NCBI RefSeq assembly: GCF_028765545.1
Contig: NZ_JARACP010000003.1
Span: forward strand, 205,468 to 269,467
DNA: 64,000 nucleotides
Direction of reading: 5' to 3'
Origin: Aliivibrio sp. S4MY1
GTDB lineage: Bacteria > Pseudomonadota > Gammaproteobacteria > Enterobacterales > Vibrionaceae
The notes under the pieces are model-generated. The model made no database searches, was not told where the DNA came from, and worked only from the letters and a program-made list of their open reading frames with translations. Of the stretch, positions 9,038 to 19,504 are shown one piece after another. The translations under genes and the position numbers were made by a program. Numbering within the stretch: position 1 is the stretch's first letter; the number at the start of each line of letters is the position of its first letter.

Positions 9038-10639
9038 ATGTCAGCAATAACGTTTAGGCCATGGGAAAGGCTGGTCACTGATATTAAATTAGTGCCAAAA
9101 TTGGTCATTTTAATGGTATTTAGTACCGCGCTGTTAGTAACTAAGCAGTTGTGGGATGCAAATACCTTTTACCAATCTGTAATTGCTATTCAGAAAGAAA
9201 AAGCTCAAGAGTCCGCCATTGCTAACGCTGAATTGATAAATGGAATTTTAAATCATAAGCCTAATGGTAAAGAATTGGCAAGTGAAGCGATTAGTGTTCA
9301 ATCAAAAGCATGGTCTCAAGGTAATTATATTTATGTGATTGATCGTGATAGCGGCACAGTTTTTGGTCATAAATCTACCCGTTCTCTTTCTTCACTTTCA
9401 GGCTCTCTTGATGGGGGTTCTTCATTAAAACAACTGATTAGCAGCCTATCTACTCAACAAGCGTACTCAATTAATGATTCTTCTCGTTATGAATTTGCGA
9501 AGAAGGTACATAATCATAACTGGGTGGTTGTTGCTTCTCAAAGTTCAGAAGGTGCTGAGCAGTACTATCAAGATTACTTATACCAAGTGATTTGGCAGAC
9601 GATAATTATGATTGTCACTTTCATGGTTATTTTACTTGGCGCTTCAAATATTATGCTACGCCAAATGCGCTATTTAAATGATTCAATGAAACAGATAGCA
9701 GCACAAAACTTATCAGAACCTGTTGAAATGAACTGCAAAGATGAGTTTGGTGATTTAGCTAGAGAGTTGAATAAAACACGATTGCAGCTAAAAAGCGTGG
9801 TGGAAACTCAGTTATCAGCCTCTCAAGAGCTCTCTGAACTGACGGAAATCATGACCATTAGTATGGAAGGAACAAAAGAAGCGGCTCAAGAAGAGTTTGC
9901 TGAAATCGATCAATTGGCAACAGCTATGAGTGAGATGAGTTCAACCGTGCAAAATGTGGCTGAAAGTGCACGTAACGCATCAATTGGTACAGAGCAAGCA
10001 CAAACTCAGGCAAAAGTAGGTCAAGAGTTTGTTGAAGGTACAATTGTTAAGATCCAAGCATTATCTGGTGATATTGCAGCGTCAGCAGAAGTAGTAAACC
10101 AAGTAGAAGAGCGAGTGGTCTCTATCAGTTCTGTTGTTGAAACGATTCGTGGTATCTCTGAGCAAACCAATTTACTTGCATTAAACGCAGCGATTGAAGC
10201 GGCTCGAGCTGGTGATGCAGGGCGTGGTTTTGCAGTAGTTGCCGATGAGGTAAGAAACCTAGCACAAAGTACGCAAGGTGCTACGGTTGAAATTCAAGAG
10301 ATGATCACTCAATTACAAAACAGTGCAAATCAAGCCGTTGAGCTGATGGAAAAAAGTGTTGTTGAGGCAGCTGAAGGCGTAGAGCTTGTAACTAATGCAG
10401 GTACAGAGTTAGACAGTATTGTAAATCAAGTGAATCATATTAATGAAATGAATTTCCAAATCGCAAGTGCTGCTGATCAACAAAGCTCGGTGGCAGAAGA
10501 GATGGATCAAAACTTAACTAATGTTAGAGAATTGGTTGAGGCTTCTGTTGTCGTGATGACAGAATTGACAGAAACGTCTGAAGAGATGCAAAAAAATGCC
10601 GAAGAGTTAGAAGCTAAGATGAAAGTCTTCAAAATTTAA
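9038..10639 (+). CDS. Methyl-accepting chemotaxis protein
   Basis: 533 residues. Membrane segment one spans about 20-38, a periplasmic sensor of about 145 residues (a small Cache-like fold is plausible) follows, membrane segment two is at 184-205, a HAMP domain at about 206-260, and the rest is the cytoplasmic signalling helical hairpin. The highly conserved tip [19 protein letters not shown] and [15 protein letters not shown] identifies it as a receptor that controls CheA. The ligand is unknown. The protein ends in a charged coiled coil without a CheR-binding NWETF-type pentapeptide, so methylation may depend on other receptors. A good terminator follows. Confidence 0.92.
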   Translation: MSAITFRPWERLVTDIKLVPKLVILMVFSTALLVTKQLWDANTFYQSVIAIQKEKAQESAIANAELINGILNHKPNGKELASEAISVQSKAWSQGNYIYVIDRDSGTVFGHKSTRSLSSLSGSLDGGSSLKQLISSLSTQQAYSINDSSRYEFAKKVHNHNWVVVASQSSEGAEQYYQDYLYQVIWQTIIMIVTFMVILLGASNIMLRQMRYLNDSMKQIAAQNLSEPVEMNCKDEFGDLARELNKTRLQLKSVVETQLSASQELSELTEIMTISMEGTKEAAQEEFAEIDQLATAMSEMSSTVQNVAESARNASIGTEQAQTQAKVGQEFVEGTIVKIQALSGDIAASAEVVNQVEERVVSISSVVETIRGISEQTNLLALNAAIEAARAGDAGRGFAVVADEVRNLAQSTQGATVEIQEMITQLQNSANQAVELMEKSVVEAAEGVELVTNAGTELDSIVNQVNHINEMNFQIASAADQQSSVAEEMDQNLTNVRELVEASVVVMTELTETSEEMQKNAEELEAKMKVFKI

Positions 10640-10660
10640 ATCATTTCACCTGATTTTATT

Positions 10661-10690
10661 GACGCCTACACTCAGTTGTAGGCGTTTTTA
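10661..10690 (+). terminator. Terminator of the chemoreceptor gene
   Basis: A 9-bp stem ACGCCTACA/TGTAGGCGT is followed by a TTTTTATTT tail on the plus strand, 22 bases after the stop codon. Confidence 0.85.
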
Positions 10691-10774
10691 TTTGCGGCGA
10701 AAAACAAAATTTGGCACAGTATTAAAAGTCTGATCGTACTTGGCGGTCATAAGGAATTTTCGATAAGGAATATC

Positions 10775-13639
10775 ATGTCTTTGCCATCCTCATTAGCGTC
10801 ATTAGCAGAACGTCGCCAACAAGAGTTAACTCATATTTCCCATATACAGCAGTGGCCTAATACATTGCAGGGGCAGCTCTCGATAGCCTTAGGATGCAGT
10901 GATTTCTTGCATGAGGCATTTCAGCAAGACGAAGTGTTATGTCAACGCTTCCCATCAATGTTTGAAATTACTGATCGCAGTGAAGAGTACCGCTCTCGAT
11001 TACAAGAGCGCTTATCACAATGCAATGATGAAAATGCGTTAATGCGAGAGCTTCGCTATTTCCGTCGATGTGAAATGGCCTATATCGCGTGGCGTGACTT
11101 TACGTTAGCTCATGAAGTAGAGGGGCATCATTGGTCTTTAGAAATCAGTTTATCTCACCTTTCTTTATTAGCTGAAGCCTTGATTGTTGAATCATACCAA
11201 TGGCTTTATAAGCAGGCGTGTATTGACTGGGGAACACCAAGAAACGCACAAGGTGAGGCGCAACCTATGCTGATCATAGGGATGGGAAAGTTGGGTGGTG
11301 GAGAATTAAACTTCTCATCAGATATTGATTTGATTTTCACCTATCCTGAAAATGGAGAAACTGAAGGTGCTCGCCGAAGTATAGCGAATGCTCAATTCTT
11401 TACTCGTTTAGGTCAGAAGATCATTAAAGCATTAGATCAAACCACATTTGATGGCTTTTGTTATCGTGTTGACTTACGTTTGCGTCCATTTGGGGAAAGT
11501 GGTCCATTAGTCATGAGCTACGCGGCGTTAGAAGATTACTATCAAGAACAAGGTCGTGATTGGGAACGCTACGCGATGATAAAAGCGCGAGTGATGGGCA
11601 AAGAAACTTACAGCCATTATCAAGAACTTCGCCAAATGTTACGCCCATTTGTTTTTCGTCGTTATATTGATTTTGGTGCTATTCAAGCCTTACGTCGAAT
11701 GAAATCCATGATTACCACCGAGGTACGTCGCCGTGGTTTGAATGATAATATTAAACTTGGCCCTGGTGGTATTCGAGAAGTTGAATTTATTGCTCAAGTA
11801 TTCCAACTTATCCGTGGTGGTCGAGAGCCTTCTTTGCGTGGTCGTGGATTATTGGAGACATTAGACGCAATTAAAGAGTTAGGGCAGTTAACCACTCAAG
11901 AGGTGGATGAGTTAACCACCGGTTATTGCTTCTTACGTCGTTTAGAGAACTTACTACAAGCGATTGGAGATAAGCAAACTCAGACATTACCAATGGACGA
12001 CAGAGATCAATCTCGCTTGGCTTTTGCTATGGGAATGGCTAATTGGGATGAATTATATAGCGCGATTGAAAAGCACATGAATAGTATACATTCGGTGTTT
12101 GAAAATTTGATTGGTCATGATGAAGAAGAGCAAGAAAATAGCATTGATAAGTCGTATGCCGAATTATGGGATATGGCACATAACCCTGAAGTGCTTGAGA
12201 ATATTTTACAAGAGTTGAACGCAGAACAAGCAGAATCGCTCACTCGTCATATTATTGAGTTTAAAGGTGAACTTAAAAAGAAAACGTTAGGCCCAAGAGG
12301 GCGTGAAGCGATCATGCACTTAATGCCTAAATTATTCAGTATTGTGATTAGCCGAGAAGACGCAAGTGACACCTTGCCTCGATTAACGAAATTGATTCAG
12401 GCCATTGCGACTAGAACCACGTATCTAGAATTGCTTGATGAGCACAATGGCGCATTACAACATTTAGTTCGTTTGTGTGCAGCAAGCCCAATGGTAGCAG
12501 AGCAACTGACTCGTTATCCGATACTATTGGATGAACTATTGGATATTAATCAACTCTATAACCCAATTGAGTTGAGCCAATATAAAATTGAATTGAATGA
12601 ATTTCTTGCCCGCATTCCTGAAGATGACATGGAACAGCAGATGGAAGCTCTACGTCAGTTTAAGCAGGTGTGTTTACTTAGAATTGCAGCCTCCGATATC
12701 GCGGGTGGTTTGTCATTAATGAAAGTAAGTGATCACTTAACCTATTTATCAGAAGCAATAGTTGAAGCGGTAGTTAATCAAGCCTGGTTACAAGTCACTG
12801 AAAAATTTGGTGAGCCAACTCATCTTGAAGGCCGAGACAGTAAAGGTTTTGCTGTGATCGGGTATGGTAAGGTTGGTGGCTGGGAGCTTGGTTATAACTC
12901 GGATCTTGATATTGTGTTTATGCATGATTGCGATACGAATACTTATACCAATGGTAAAAAAGAGATTGATGGTCGTCAGTTTTATTTGCGATTAGCACAA
13001 CGAATTATTCATATCTTCTCTGTGCGTACCCCTTCTGGGATTTTATATGAAGTTGATACCCGTTTGCGTCCATCAGGCGCATCGGGGTTATTGGTGAGCA
13101 CCAGTAAAGCATTTGATGAATACCAAAGAGAAGAGGCGTGGACATGGGAGCATCAAGCTCTGGTTCGTGCTCGTATGATTTATGGGGATGTGACGTTGCA
13201 GTCTGCATTTAATGCAACGCGGCATGATATTCTCTGCCTAGAGAGAGATGAAAAAAAACTACAACAAGACGTTGTCGAGATGCGCGAGAAAATGCGAGAT
13301 CATTTAGGCGGAAAGAAAGCAGGACGTTTTATGTTGAAGCAAGATACGGGTGGTATTACTGATATTGAGTTTTTAGCCCAATACTTAGTGTTAAATCACG
13401 CTAACCAAGCGCCAAAACTCACCCGATGGTCTGATAATGTTCGTATTTTCGAAAGCTTTGCGGAGCAGGACGTTATGAGTGAGGAACTATCTCAATCCTT
13501 AATTCATGCTTATTGCGTAATGAGAAATGAAATCCATCATCGAAATTTATTAGGTTTTGATGCCGATGTTGCCGATACCAATTTTAATGGAGAGAGAAAA
13601 GCGGTAGTAACTGCTTGGAATCAATGGTTTGGTGAGTAA
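10775..13639 (+). CDS. glnE: Glutamine synthetase adenylyltransferase/deadenylase
   Basis: 954 residues, against 946 in E. coli. It adenylylates and deadenylylates glutamine synthetase in response to PII and glutamine. The duplicated nucleotidyltransferase motifs are present: [20 protein letters not shown] near residue 168 (deadenylylating half) and [20 protein letters not shown] near 694 (adenylylating half), with the linking regulatory helices between them. The downstream neighbour is hldE, as in E. coli, 139 bases away. No missing catalytic residue was seen. Confidence 0.96.
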   Translation: MSLPSSLASLAERRQQELTHISHIQQWPNTLQGQLSIALGCSDFLHEAFQQDEVLCQRFPSMFEITDRSEEYRSRLQERLSQCNDENALMRELRYFRRCEMAYIAWRDFTLAHEVEGHHWSLEISLSHLSLLAEALIVESYQWLYKQACIDWGTPRNAQGEAQPMLIIGMGKLGGGELNFSSDIDLIFTYPENGETEGARRSIANAQFFTRLGQKIIKALDQTTFDGFCYRVDLRLRPFGESGPLVMSYAALEDYYQEQGRDWERYAMIKARVMGKETYSHYQELRQMLRPFVFRRYIDFGAIQALRRMKSMITTEVRRRGLNDNIKLGPGGIREVEFIAQVFQLIRGGREPSLRGRGLLETLDAIKELGQLTTQEVDELTTGYCFLRRLENLLQAIGDKQTQTLPMDDRDQSRLAFAMGMANWDELYSAIEKHMNSIHSVFENLIGHDEEEQENSIDKSYAELWDMAHNPEVLENILQELNAEQAESLTRHIIEFKGELKKKTLGPRGREAIMHLMPKLFSIVISREDASDTLPRLTKLIQAIATRTTYLELLDEHNGALQHLVRLCAASPMVAEQLTRYPILLDELLDINQLYNPIELSQYKIELNEFLARIPEDDMEQQMEALRQFKQVCLLRIAASDIAGGLSLMKVSDHLTYLSEAIVEAVVNQAWLQVTEKFGEPTHLEGRDSKGFAVIGYGKVGGWELGYNSDLDIVFMHDCDTNTYTNGKKEIDGRQFYLRLAQRIIHIFSVRTPSGILYEVDTRLRPSGASGLLVSTSKAFDEYQREEAWTWEHQALVRARMIYGDVTLQSAFNATRHDILCLERDEKKLQQDVVEMREKMRDHLGGKKAGRFMLKQDTGGITDIEFLAQYLVLNHANQAPKLTRWSDNVRIFESFAEQDVMSEELSQSLIHAYCVMRNEIHHRNLLGFDADVADTNFNGERKAVVTAWNQWFGE

Positions 13640-13695
13640 GTTTTACTAAACCTAGAGTTTACTCTTTCTAAGTTGGCGCAGAACTTGCGTAAATG

Positions 13696-13747
13696 CTACC
13701 ATTTATAGCAGATAATTTTAATAGATAGCACAAACCAATAATGGTAG
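13696..13747 (+). other. Inverted repeat in the hldE leader
   Basis: Perfect 8-bp arms CTACCATT (13696-13703) and AATGGTAG (13740-13747) flank a 36-base AT-rich loop just upstream of hldE. There is no T-run, so it is not a terminator; it may be a leader hairpin or chance. Confidence 0.35.
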
Positions 13748-13778
13748 ATGATTTGCTGTTTATTACCCGGAGAAAAGA

Positions 13779-15209
13779 ATGAAACCGACACTTCCTAATT
13801 ACGAACAATCCGGTGTATTGATTGTTGGTGATGTAATGCTTGACCGCTATTGGGGTGGTCCAACAACTCGTATTTCACCAGAAGCACCAGTGCCTGTGGT
13901 TAAAGTAAATAATATTGAAGAGCGTCCTGGTGGTGCAGCAAACGTTGCCATGAATATTGCTGCGTTAGGCGGTAATGCTCATCTTGTTGGTCTTGTTGGG
14001 GATGATGAACCAGCAAAAGCATTAACAGCGACATTAGCGTCATTAAAAGTGCATTGTGATTTTGTTTCTCTTCCTGAGTTTCCAACGATTACCAAACTAC
14101 GAGTGATGAGCCGTGGTCAACAGCTTATCCGTTTGGATTTCGAAGAAAGCTTCCATGATGTTCCTGCTGAGCCTTTAATCAGCCGTATGCAAGCTACGTT
14201 ATCAAAAGTAAAAGCGGTTGTATTATCTGATTATGCAAAAGGGGCATTAGAGCACGTTCAGTTAATGATCCAAGAAGCACGCAAAGTAAATGTTCCTGTA
14301 TTTATCGACCCTAAAGGCGCTGATTTTGAACGTTACCGTGGTGCAACATTATTAACACCAAACATGCTTGAATTTGAAACGGTTGTTGGCAAAGTAAAAG
14401 ACGAAGACGATCTGGTTGCCAAAGGCCAGCTGATTATCGACGAGTTTGATTTCGAAGCGTTACTTGTTACGCGTAGTGAGCACGGCATGACATTACTTCG
14501 TCGTGATATGGAACCATTGCATTTACCTACGCAAGCGCGTGAAGTGTTTGATGTGACAGGTGCAGGCGATACGGTTATTTCTGTTTTAGCTGCATCAGTA
14601 TCAACAGGCAAACCACTTGATGAAGCATGTGCATTAGCGAATGCAGCAGCAGGTGTAGTTGTTGGTAAGCTGGGTACATCGACGCTATCAACCATTGAAC
14701 TGGCAGAAGCGATTCACGGTAGCCAAGATTCTGGTTTTGGAATTATCAGTGAAGATGCTTTGGTTAATGCGGTAAAACAAGCTCGTGATCGTGGTGAAAG
14801 AGTAGTAATGACCAATGGTTGTTTTGATATTTTACATGCAGGTCATGTTTCTTATCTAAACCACGCAGCAGAATTAGGCGATCGCCTGATTGTAGCGGTT
14901 AACACTAACGAATCAGTACAGCGTTTAAAGGGCCCTGGTCGTCCTATCAACCCAACAGATCGTCGTATGGCGGTATTGGCAGGACTAGGTGCGGTTGATT
15001 GGGTTGTTCCTTTTTCTGAAGACACACCTCAGCGTCTTATTTCTGAAGTATTGCCAACCTTACTTGTAAAAGGTGGTGACTACGCAATCGAAGACATTGC
15101 GGGTGGTGCAGAAGTGATTGCTGCTGGCGGTGAAGTGAAAGTATTAAACTTTGAAGATGGTTGTTCAACAACAGGCATCATTGAAGCAATTAAAGGCGGT
15201 CGCGGTTAA
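13779..15209 (+). CDS. hldE: Bifunctional heptose 7-phosphate kinase / heptose 1-phosphate adenylyltransferase
   Basis: 476 residues (E. coli 477). It makes ADP-heptose for the lipopolysaccharide inner core in two steps. The N-terminal PfkB/ribokinase-type kinase (about 1-318) shows GGAANVAMN and the GAGDT catalytic motif near 262; the C-terminal nucleotidyltransferase (about 340-476) begins [17 protein letters not shown] with the HxGH motif and contains [10 protein letters not shown]. The start has a clear GGAGAAAAG ribosome site. It is the last gene of the glnE region before a terminator and is convergent with tolC. Confidence 0.96.
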   Translation: MKPTLPNYEQSGVLIVGDVMLDRYWGGPTTRISPEAPVPVVKVNNIEERPGGAANVAMNIAALGGNAHLVGLVGDDEPAKALTATLASLKVHCDFVSLPEFPTITKLRVMSRGQQLIRLDFEESFHDVPAEPLISRMQATLSKVKAVVLSDYAKGALEHVQLMIQEARKVNVPVFIDPKGADFERYRGATLLTPNMLEFETVVGKVKDEDDLVAKGQLIIDEFDFEALLVTRSEHGMTLLRRDMEPLHLPTQAREVFDVTGAGDTVISVLAASVSTGKPLDEACALANAAAGVVVGKLGTSTLSTIELAEAIHGSQDSGFGIISEDALVNAVKQARDRGERVVMTNGCFDILHAGHVSYLNHAAELGDRLIVAVNTNESVQRLKGPGRPINPTDRRMAVLAGLGAVDWVVPFSEDTPQRLISEVLPTLLVKGGDYAIEDIAGGAEVIAAGGEVKVLNFEDGCSTTGIIEAIKGGRG

Positions 15210-15231
15210 TATCATCCGTAATGCATAAAAG

Positions 15232-15262
15232 AAAAGCCACATTATAGTAATGTGGCTTTTTT
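15232..15262. terminator. Bidirectional terminator between hldE and tolC
   Basis: The stem AAAAGCCACATTA/TAATGTGGCTTTT with a TAG loop carries A- and T-runs on opposite sides, suiting both converging genes. Confidence 0.88.
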
Positions 15263-15306
15263 GTTTGTGCTATGCCCATAATAAAATGTATACGATGGGT
15301 ATTAGC

Positions 15307-16632
15307 TTATTTAGCTTGCGTGGTTTTGTTTGCTTTTAAACCCGCGTTGATATCCATGATATCTTGCTCGCTTAATGTACCAACCGCTTGTTTGAGCTGA
15401 AGGACACTTAAGATGTAGTCGTAACGAGCGTTTGCTAGGTTGCGGTTTGCATCATACAAACGACGCGTTGAATCTAATACATCAACAATAGTACGTGTAC
15501 CAACATCAAAGCCTGCTTCTGTTGCTTCTAATGCTGATTTTGCCGAGATTACCGTTTGCTCGTACGCTTTTAATGCACCAATTGACGCATTGATGTTGTT
15601 GTTAAATGCACGAACATTTTTCGTCACATCACGGTAAGTCGCTTCCAAATCTTGGCTTGCTGCAACGTATTGGAACTCAGCTTGGCTCGTTAATGAACTC
15701 GTGTTACCACCAGTATAAATAGGAACAACTAAATTAATACCAGCTTTTAAATCATTTGCATCATAATCAGTTCGTGGAGAATTTGTTCCTGAAACATCGG
15801 TATAACCATAAGATGCATCAAAAGTCAGTGATGGCATGTGACCAGAGCTTGCTAGAGAGATATTATCTTTTGCAACATCAGCACTGATACGAGCAGCCAA
15901 TAGACTTAAGTTTTTTTGTTGTGCTTCATCAATTAAACTATCAGAGCTTTGTGTTGAAGGGCTAGCAGAGAAGCGCTCAGTATCTAATACACTTAGTTTT
16001 GTGTGACCTTGACCAGTAATAACACGAAGATCTTCGTAGCTATTAACTAGTTGGTTCTCTGTTAATACTTCATTTGCCAATACGCTATCGTATTGTGCTT
16101 GTGCATCATGAACATCGGTAATTGCAGATAAACCCACATCAAAACGTTGTTTCGTTTGCTCAAGTTGGCGACCAACCGCTGCTTTTTCTGCACGTACAAA
16201 TTCAAGATTGTCGTTAGCACGTAACACATCAAAGTACGCTTGAGCAACACGCAAAATTACACCTTGTTGTTCTGCTGCATACGCAGAATCAGCTTGGCGA
16301 GCACTTTTTTCAGAGATATCTAAGCTTACCCAGCTAGAACGTTGGTATAGTTCTTGGGATAGTGAAATACCTGCGTTTAATACATCTTGCTCATTAGAAT
16401 CGTAGTTACTACGGGTCATATTGTAGCCCGCAGTTAAATTAATTTGTGGTAATAACGAACTTTGAGATGAATTCACTGCTTCAAAAGCGGCATCTTTAGT
16501 CGCAGCAGCTCTTAGAAGTTGAGGATCATTTTCTTTAGCTTGATTGTATACTTGCGCAAGGTCATCGGCAGCAGCTAAAGAGCTGAAACTACCTAATGCC
16601 ATTCCAATTAAGAGTGGAAGCAGTTTTCTCAT
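15307..16632 (-). CDS. tolC: TolC outer-membrane efflux and type I secretion channel
   Basis: 441 residues with a signal peptide (about 1-22, ending SLAAA). Two tandem OEP repeats of about 200 residues each are visible, with repeated features such as DLAQVYNQAKENDPQL and later LIDEAQQKNLSLLAAR, and paired strand regions around YNMTRSNYDSN and DASYGYTDVSG, matching the trimeric TolC barrel and alpha-tunnel. E. coli TolC is 493 aa including signal and has a longer C-terminal tail. It is divergent from nudF, as in E. coli where tolC and the nudF (yqiE) operon are also divergent. A palindrome in the likely promoter is described separately. Confidence 0.94.
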   Translation of the reverse strand: MRKLLPLLIGMALGSFSSLAAADDLAQVYNQAKENDPQLLRAAATKDAAFEAVNSSQSSLLPQINLTAGYNMTRSNYDSNEQDVLNAGISLSQELYQRSSWVSLDISEKSARQADSAYAAEQQGVILRVAQAYFDVLRANDNLEFVRAEKAAVGRQLEQTKQRFDVGLSAITDVHDAQAQYDSVLANEVLTENQLVNSYEDLRVITGQGHTKLSVLDTERFSASPSTQSSDSLIDEAQQKNLSLLAARISADVAKDNISLASSGHMPSLTFDASYGYTDVSGTNSPRTDYDANDLKAGINLVVPIYTGGNTSSLTSQAEFQYVAASQDLEATYRDVTKNVRAFNNNINASIGALKAYEQTVISAKSALEATEAGFDVGTRTIVDVLDSTRRLYDANRNLANARYDYILSVLQLKQAVGTLSEQDIMDINAGLKANKTTQAK

Positions 16633-16661
16633 GGTGGTTTGTCCTGCAAAAATTGTTTTAT

Positions 16662-16689
16662 ATAATATAGTACATAGAGTGTACCTTAA
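16662..16689 (-). promoter_or_regulatory. Predicted tolC promoter with a palindromic operator-like site
   Basis: On the minus strand a TTAAGG -35-like hexamer (16689-16684) and a TATTAT -10-like hexamer (16667-16662) are 16 bases apart. Between them lies a perfect inverted repeat GTACA-N5-TGTAC (16670-16684). A dimeric regulator bound there would cover the promoter spacer. The -35 is weak. Confidence 0.4.
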
Positions 16690-16713
16690 CTCTCAGTACT
16701 CTGGCTGTAAAGA

Positions 16714-16730
16714 TTACGTTTTTTTACGTT
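16714..16730. repeat. Two TTACGTT direct repeats one helical turn apart
   Basis: TTACGTT occurs at 16714-16720 and again at 16724-16730, a 10-base period, in the tolC-nudF divergent region; T-runs follow both copies. This could be a tandem protein-binding site on one face of the helix, or chance in AT-rich DNA. Confidence 0.35.
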
Positions 16731-16864
16731 TTATCGACTTTTGGTATCTTAATAATGTGGAAAGCATCTAAAAAAAATGTAAGCATTATCAAAAAAGTTG
16801 AGTTAAAAAATTGTTGCCGTCATCGATGAGTGATAAAACTGAGCCACAAAATGCGGAGAGCAGA

Positions 16865-17503
16865 ATGAATTCATCATCAAAAATACGATTAGAAAGCCAA
16901 TTTACTTCAGGTGATGTTGATATTTTGTCGAAAGCATCGCTCTATAATGGCTTTTTCAAAATGACAAAAGTGAGCTTTCGACATCAACTATTTCAGGGTG
17001 GTTGGAGCGAGGTAATCGAAAGAGAGTTATTTGAGCGCGGACACGCTGTAGCGTTACTGCCTTATGATCCGGTAAGCGATAGTGTCGTGTTAATAGAGCA
17101 AATTCGAGTTGGTGCACTAGAGTCTGATTCTCCTTGGCAGTATGAGATAGTCGCTGGAATGATAGATAAAGATCAAACCGCAGAGCAGGTAGCTATTCGA
17201 GAAGCCAACGAAGAAGCCGGTATTGACGTTTCTCATTTAGAGAAAATCTCTCATTTTTATCCTTCTTCTGGTGGCTGCACAGAGCAACTAGATGTGTTTG
17301 TCGGTTGTGTTGATGCCTCTAAAGCGGTTGGTATTCATGGCTTAGAAGAAGAAAATGAAGACATTCGGGTTCATGTTGTGACCCGAGAAGAGGCTTACAC
17401 ATTAGTGACTCGTGGCATAATTGAGAATGCTGCCTCAATTATTGCGCTTCAGTGGTTAGAATTAAATGTTTCGCGCTTACGATCACAGTGGAATGCGCAA
17501 TAA
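16865..17503 (+). CDS. nudF: ADP-ribose pyrophosphatase (Nudix hydrolase)
   Basis: 212 residues from the ATG at 16865, chosen because it has a GGAG site six bases upstream and gives the same N-terminal length as E. coli NudF; an in-frame ATG at 16826 lacks this. It cleaves ADP-ribose to AMP and ribose 5-phosphate. The Nudix box reads GMIDKDQTAEQVAIREANEE plus AG (about residues 98-119), with all the canonical Gly, Arg and Glu positions. It heads the conserved nudF-yqiB-cpdA-yqiA-parE run. Confidence 0.93.
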   Translation: MNSSSKIRLESQFTSGDVDILSKASLYNGFFKMTKVSFRHQLFQGGWSEVIERELFERGHAVALLPYDPVSDSVVLIEQIRVGALESDSPWQYEIVAGMIDKDQTAEQVAIREANEEAGIDVSHLEKISHFYPSSGGCTEQLDVFVGCVDASKAVGIHGLEEENEDIRVHVVTREEAYTLVTRGIIENAASIIALQWLELNVSRLRSQWNAQ

Positions 17504-17504
17504 C

Positions 17505-17936
17505 ATGCGTAAATACCATGTAGATTTAGCAAGCTTGATGAGAGTATATGAAACTAATTACGCTAAATTGGTGTCACTTTTACCAAAGAATGAAAAAATA
17601 GGTGCACTAACTCGTTATCAAGTTTGTCAACAACAGTATCAGATCAAAGTTTTAGAAGTGACAGTATATACAACATTAGTTGAAGTTTATCAGATAGATG
17701 AGAAACCAATTTATCCACTTCCGAAGTTAACAGTAAGGCTTTATCATGATGCGAGAGTTGCAGAGGTGTGCGCGAGCCAACAACTTGCCTACATTAAAGC
17801 GAAATACGATTACCCAAATGGGAAGATGCTTCAAAAAGATGAAAAGCATCAATTAAACCAGTTTTTAAGTGACTGGCTAACGTTTTGTTTGAAAAATGGG
17901 ATAAGCCAAGAGCCCATTTTTTTAGAAAAGAATTAA
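17505..17936 (+). CDS. yqiB: DUF1249 protein YqiB
   Basis: 143 residues from the ATG at 17505, one base after the nudF stop; the start MRKYHVDLASLMRVYE aligns with E. coli YqiB (140 aa). The conserved block TVRLYHDARVAEVCASQQ and later KARYDYPN...QRDEKHQ-type sequence (here QKDEKHQLNQFLSDWL) identify the family. No enzymatic motif or membrane segment is seen. Function is unknown; the gene is invariably embedded between nudF and cpdA. Confidence 0.9.
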   Translation: MRKYHVDLASLMRVYETNYAKLVSLLPKNEKIGALTRYQVCQQQYQIKVLEVTVYTTLVEVYQIDEKPIYPLPKLTVRLYHDARVAEVCASQQLAYIKAKYDYPNGKMLQKDEKHQLNQFLSDWLTFCLKNGISQEPIFLEKN

Positions 17937-17951
17937 AAGGTTGTAGCTATT

Positions 17952-18776
17952 TTGCTCTCGGAAACATTACTAAATAACGAAAACGGCCCAATTCGGTTGT
18001 TACAGATAACAGATACGCATTTGTTTGCGCCTGAAGATGGGGCGCTTCTTGGTGTACCTACATTAAAAAGTTTTCAAACTGTTGTTGAACAGGTGCAACA
18101 GCGTACGCCAAATTTTGATGCGATTATTGCAACGGGTGACATCTCTCAAGATCATACCGTGTCGTCATATCAACATTTTGTTGATGGAATTAAGCCATTA
18201 GTAAAGCCATGTTATTGGTTACCAGGTAATCATGACTATAAACCTAGTATGGGGGGAGTACTGCCATCCTCTCAAATCCAAGCTTGTGAGCATTTATTTA
18301 TAGGTCAGCACTGGCAACTAATTATTCTGGATAGCCAAGTGGTAGGCGTGCCTCATGGGGCATTATCAAAAGAGCAATTAGCTTTACTTGATAGCGTGTT
18401 ATCCCAAAATCCAGACCGTCATTCCTTAGTGCTATTGCATCATCATCCACTGCCTGCGGGTAGCGCATGGCTTGATCAGCATCAGTTAAAAGACAATGAT
18501 GAATTTTGGAGTGTCGTTGGTCAGCATGACAATGTCAGTGGCATTGTATGTGGCCATATTCACCAAGAACTTGACCGTATTGTTAATGGTGCCCGTTTAC
18601 TTGCAACGCCTTCAACGTGTGTACAATTTCTTCCAGATTCAGATGATTTTGCCTTAGACTCACAAGCACCAGGCTGGAGAACGTTGGATTTACTGCCTGA
18701 TGGAAGAATTGAGACGCAAGTACACCGTTTAGAGAATTGTGATTTTTCTGCTGACAGTAATGCTGGAGGCTATTAA
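17952..18776 (+). CDS. cpdA: 3',5'-cyclic AMP phosphodiesterase CpdA
   Basis: 274 residues from a TTG start, as no ATG is available and the resulting length matches E. coli CpdA (275 aa). A calcineurin-like metallophosphatase with all metal motifs: DTHLF near 22, GDISQD near 60, GNHDY near 93, HHHPLP near 162 and GHIHQELD near 200. Family enzymes hydrolyse cAMP and so damp CRP signalling. It sits 15 bases after yqiB and is followed without gap by yqiA. Confidence 0.93.
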   Translation: MLSETLLNNENGPIRLLQITDTHLFAPEDGALLGVPTLKSFQTVVEQVQQRTPNFDAIIATGDISQDHTVSSYQHFVDGIKPLVKPCYWLPGNHDYKPSMGGVLPSSQIQACEHLFIGQHWQLIILDSQVVGVPHGALSKEQLALLDSVLSQNPDRHSLVLLHHHPLPAGSAWLDQHQLKDNDEFWSVVGQHDNVSGIVCGHIHQELDRIVNGARLLATPSTCVQFLPDSDDFALDSQAPGWRTLDLLPDGRIETQVHRLENCDFSADSNAGGY

Positions 18777-19361
18777 GTGAAAAAGCCAAGCTTACTCTTA
18801 TATATTCATGGGTTTAACAGCTCACCGTTATCCCATAAAGCGCAAGTCATGACTCGTTATTGTGAAGCGCAACGTCCAGACATTAAAGTGATAACACCTC
18901 GATTACCTTCTTATCCAAAAGAAGCTGCTCAGTATTTAACTCAACTGGTCGAAAAGTACCAAACTGACTACCAAATAGGTTTAGTTGGCAGTTCGCTAGG
19001 TGGGTATTTATCAACATGGTTAAACCATCGCTATGGATTAAAAGCGGTGTTAGTTAATCCAGCCGTGAAGCCTTATGAGTTGCTTGAGGATTATTTAGGA
19101 ACTCAAGTGAACCCGTATACACAAGAAGAGTACTTCCTTGAAGAAAAACACATGAAAGAACTCTTTTCATTGCGTGTTGATTTGATTGATACCCCGAGCT
19201 CTTTGTGGTTATTACAGCAAGAAGGCGATGAAGTGCTTGATTATCGACAAGCGGTAGACAAATATTCAGCCTGTAAGCAAACAATAGAAAAAGACGGCGA
19301 CCACAGTTTTGTTGATTTTGAGCGTTACCCTGAACAAATTATTCAATTTCTAAATTTATAG
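18777..19361 (+). CDS. yqiA: YqiA-type serine esterase
   Basis: 194 residues from a GTG that directly follows the cpdA TAA stop and has a GGAGG site 8 bases upstream. UPF0227 alpha/beta hydrolase: LLLYIHGFNSSPLSHKA at the N-terminus, nucleophile elbow GSSLGG near residue 72, and a C-terminal GDHSFVDFE supplying the catalytic histidine. E. coli YqiA shows acyl-esterase activity on short chains; the natural substrate is not known. Confidence 0.9.
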   Translation: MKKPSLLLYIHGFNSSPLSHKAQVMTRYCEAQRPDIKVITPRLPSYPKEAAQYLTQLVEKYQTDYQIGLVGSSLGGYLSTWLNHRYGLKAVLVNPAVKPYELLEDYLGTQVNPYTQEEYFLEEKHMKELFSLRVDLIDTPSSLWLLQQEGDEVLDYRQAVDKYSACKQTIEKDGDHSFVDFERYPEQIIQFLNL

Positions 19362-19504
19362 TTACCGTTTCTCTACGATAGAGACACAGTATCTATACAA
19401 TCTTTAATACAAAGCCACATATTTAGAGTGGAATAGGGGCGTTTGCTTGACTTTCCTCTCTCCCTTTCAGACTATGTGACAAATTTTAAGAAGCCTTCCG
19501 AGAT

